In this document: positions 6,430-7,751 of the stretch, in pieces
Numbering within the stretch: position 1 is the first letter of the stretch
How the letters are laid out: each line of letters opens with the position of its first letter
Origin: Lachnospiraceae bacterium
Lineage (GTDB): Bacteria; Bacillota; Clostridia; Lachnospirales; Lachnospiraceae
Direction of reading: 5' to 3'
DNA length: 7,751 bases
Assembly: GCA_029068665.1 (NCBI GenBank)
Contig: JAIECC010000143.1
Span: 1-7,751, forward strand
Notes under the pieces: generated by a model
Database searches by the model: none
What the model was told of the DNA's origin: nothing
The model's input: the letters and a program-made list of their open reading frames with translations, nothing else
Made by a program: the position numbers and the translations under genes

Positions 6430-6912
6430 TCACTTAACTGCTTCTATCCGGGTTACAATATCGGAATCCTCCAGAATTGCTTCCGGCAGAATCCGTCCGG
6501 TCAGCAGGATTTCCATATCACTTTCCTTTGCCAGCTCCAGTAATTCCATAATCTGCTCCACATCAATGATGCCGCTGTCAACCAATCCCAAGGATTCATC
6601 CAAAATCAAAATATCACATTCGTTGGTCTGAATCACCTTTCTGGCATAATGAAAGCCGTTCATAATATTGGCTTTCTGTTCCTTCTGCTGTTCCGGTGTC
6701 AATTCATCATAACACTTCCCTACCCGTTCAAAGCTTAGAAGCTTTATCTCCGGTTCCAGGCGGGATAACAGATTGTAATCCTCCGTATCACTTCCCTTTA
6801 AGAATTGTACAACAATGACTTCCTTTCCTCAACCGGCCATTTTAATACCGTAACCGATTGCCGCTGCGGTCTTACCAATTCCCGGCCCACAAATCACCTG
6901 TACCTTACTCAT
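6430..6912 (-). pseudogene. CobO/BtuR-type cob(I)yrinic acid a,c-diamide adenosyltransferase, interrupted by in-frame TGA
   Basis: An intact protein of this family transfers the adenosyl group of ATP to a reduced corrinoid, making adenosylcobalamin or a precursor. The frame runs from ATG at 6912 (GGAGG 7 bases upstream) to TGA at 6430, 160 codons including a TGA at codon 28 (6831-6829). Before it stand the start and Walker A-like GPGIGKT (9-15). After it come VVQFLKG, LEPEIKLLSFE, CDILILDESLGLVDSGIID and ILLTGRILPEAI, all in the same frame and typical of the family. The TGA occupies the variable position between two Gly residues (MAG-x-GKE) where relatives carry residues such as His, so one base change (for example from CGA or GGA) would explain it. 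A restart near the TTG at 6702 would lack the ATP site. It may be a recent nonsense mutation, a sequencing error or, less likely, recoding. Length and layout are otherwise normal, and the Pro and Ile in the P-loop are unusual. Confidence 0.8.
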
Positions 6913-6928
6913 ATATTATCCTCCGATT

Positions 6929-6951
6929 TTTATAACCAATTAAAAAGTAAT
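6929..6951 (-). other. Hairpin in the leader of the adenosyltransferase gene
   Basis: AATCAATTA pairs with TAATTGGTT over 9 bp (one T-G pair) around a CTTTT loop, ending shortly before the GGAGG ribosome binding site. It is AT-rich with no U-tract, so a terminator is unlikely. It might affect translation or be incidental. It is far too small to be a cobalamin riboswitch. Confidence 0.35.
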
Positions 6952-6985
6952 TGATTACCTGCTCACTTCAAATACCATGGGCACC

Positions 6986-6994
6986 ATTTTAACA
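6986..6994 (-). promoter_or_regulatory. Candidate extended -10 promoter for the adenosyltransferase gene
   Basis: TGTTAAAAT on the minus strand fits an extended -10 (TGn plus TAAAAT), about 75 bases before the ATG. No convincing -35 is seen. It lies in the 172-base gap after the SSB-like gene, where I see no clear terminator. Confidence 0.4.
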
Positions 6995-7084
6995 TAAGGC
7001 CTCCAAAAAATCCACTTTTTTCTATTTTTCTCTTCTGACCTTTATTCCCTCTCTCTTTAAAACCCGTCCATTCCATTGCCCCCA

Positions 7085-7708
7085 TCATTCCAGACATTCC
7101 ATTTTACTGACGGATACCTCATAGGCTGTTTTACTAACCACCCTGTCATTTCCCACTTTTTTCTGGTACTCCCGGCTCTGGATTCTTCCCCAGACCGCTA
7201 CATGCTCACCTACTGCCAGTTTCCCGGCAAAACGGGCATTTCTTCCCCAACAGATACATGGAATATAGTCGGATTTGCCATAAGCACGATTCACAGCCAG
7301 CAGTACATCTGCGATTTCTCTGCCCAATGGTGTCATCCGATAAACCGGAGACTTACAAATATAGCCGTCCAGATAAATATGATTTGGCTTACTTATGTAT
7401 TCATCATCAATAAACTCAATCTCCCTCACAAATAAGGATAAAATCAACCGGTTCTTCGTTTCTTCATGCTTATTATAGGAACGGAACTGCCCCTTTGCTT
7501 CTACCTTACGGCCAATGCAATCCTCGTCCACATCAATAATTCTGTCTGAAACCATAAGTGGAATGGTATCATAGGTATCACTTAACCGGCTTACCAGAAC
7601 ATCCACCATATAGAATCCTTCTCCAAACACCTCGTGACTGAAGGTGAAACCGGAAATGATTTCGCCTGCCACTACTGCCTGATTGTTGCTTAATAATTTC
7701 TCTGTCAT
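7085..7708 (-). CDS. SSB-like protein with two tandem OB-fold-like domains
   Basis: This 207-residue protein probably binds single-stranded DNA. The C-terminal half (about 107-203) is a recognisable SSB OB-fold: NHIYLDGYICKSPVYR, then TPLGREIADVLLAVNRAYGK, SDYIPCICWGR and VAVWGRIQSREYQKK, which follow the usual SSB order. The N-terminal half (about 8-100) is diverged but parallel: NQAVVAGEIISGF, VDVLVSRLSDTYDTIPLMV and VEAKGQFRSYNK align with the same landmarks, suggesting an internal duplication. The protein ends SKMECLE, without the flexible tail and acidic DDxxPF-type tip with which canonical SSB recruits partners. ATG is preceded by AAGGAG about 7 bases upstream. Housekeeping SSB is usually a single OB fold with a tail, so this is probably an accessory SSB-family protein, and its DNA role is inference. 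Downstream is a promoter-bearing gap and then the adenosyltransferase gene. A primosomal PriB-like role is an alternative. Confidence 0.85.
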   Translation of the reverse strand: MTEKLLSNNQAVVAGEIISGFTFSHEVFGEGFYMVDVLVSRLSDTYDTIPLMVSDRIIDVDEDCIGRKVEAKGQFRSYNKHEETKNRLILSLFVREIEFIDDEYISKPNHIYLDGYICKSPVYRMTPLGREIADVLLAVNRAYGKSDYIPCICWGRNARFAGKLAVGEHVAVWGRIQSREYQKKVGNDRVVSKTAYEVSVSKMECLE

Positions 7709-7751
7709 ACTTTTTCTCCTTCCGTTACATCACTTTCTCCCAAAGCTATGT
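7705..7751 (-). CDS. Possible C-terminal end of an upstream gene, partial
   Basis: One minus-strand frame is open from the right edge (IALGESDVTEGEKV, 14 codons from 7749) to a TGA at 7707-7705 that overlaps the ATG of the SSB-like gene as ATGA. Such overlaps are common in operons, so this may be the end of the preceding gene. Another frame ends earlier (HSFGRK, TGA at 7732-7730) and could be the real one. Fourteen open codons prove little, and no family is recognisable. Confidence 0.25.
   Translation of the reverse strand, partial: IALGESDVTEGEKV

Noticed and set aside
6829..6831. TGA of the adenosyltransferase gene as selenocysteine or as tryptophan in an alternative code
   Set aside because: The bases after the TGA form only a 5-bp stem with a 3-base loop (ATTGT/ACAAT), not a bacterial SECIS-like element, and the family is not known for selenocysteine. 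The same gene and the SSB-like gene end in TGA, and the other genes encode Trp with TGG.
6913..7084. Cobalamin riboswitch in front of the adenosyltransferase gene
   Set aside because: The gap is only 172 bases and contains no B12-box-like sequence that I recognise. The only structure is a small AT-rich hairpin.

Overview
The window is about 7.75 kb of chromosomal DNA with moderate GC. Every credible gene lies on the minus strand. The gene families suggest a Gram-positive Clostridia genome, most likely Lachnospiraceae: a lysine L-box riboswitch on a dapA-dapB pair, a two-domain glutamine-dependent NadE, a DegV/FakB protein, a MacB-like ABC ATPase beside a secreted Thr/Glu/Ala/Pro-rich protein, and strong AGGAGG ribosome binding sites. 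This assignment is inference from gene content, not from a marker gene.

Layout in the direction of transcription (right to left):
(1) 7751-7085: possibly the last codons of an upstream gene, then an SSB-like protein built from two OB-fold-like halves.
(2) 7084-6913: a leader with a candidate extended -10 promoter and a hairpin just before the next ribosome binding site.
(3) 6912-6430: a CobO/BtuR-type corrinoid adenosyltransferase gene interrupted by an in-frame TGA at codon 28.
(4) 6429-6037: a 393-base leader with a consensus-like promoter, a lysine riboswitch aptamer, a plausible antiterminator and an intrinsic terminator.
(5) 6036-4371: dapA and dapB, 25 bases apart, ended by a 16-bp hairpin.
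(6) 4255-1400: nadE followed 60 bases later by degV, with no visible terminator between them, so probably cotranscribed.
(7) 1399-1: a candidate promoter, an ABC transporter ATPase with a TTG start, and the N-terminal 188 codons of an exported protein that runs off the left edge.

DapA and DapB catalyse the first two committed steps of diaminopimelate and lysine synthesis, feeding both lysine and cell-wall meso-DAP. The riboswitch would stop transcription before dapA when lysine is plentiful. NadE completes NAD+ synthesis. DegV proteins bind fatty acids for the Fak kinase system. The ABC ATPase and the secreted protein look like two parts of a MacB/LolD-type membrane machine whose permease would lie beyond the left edge.

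I found no CRISPR array, insertion sequence, phage gene, rRNA or tRNA. The window is mostly core metabolism. The points most worth a second look are the broken or recoded adenosyltransferase gene, the tandem-OB SSB-like protein without an acidic tip, and the riboswitch leader. I see no convincing evidence of a wholly new system.
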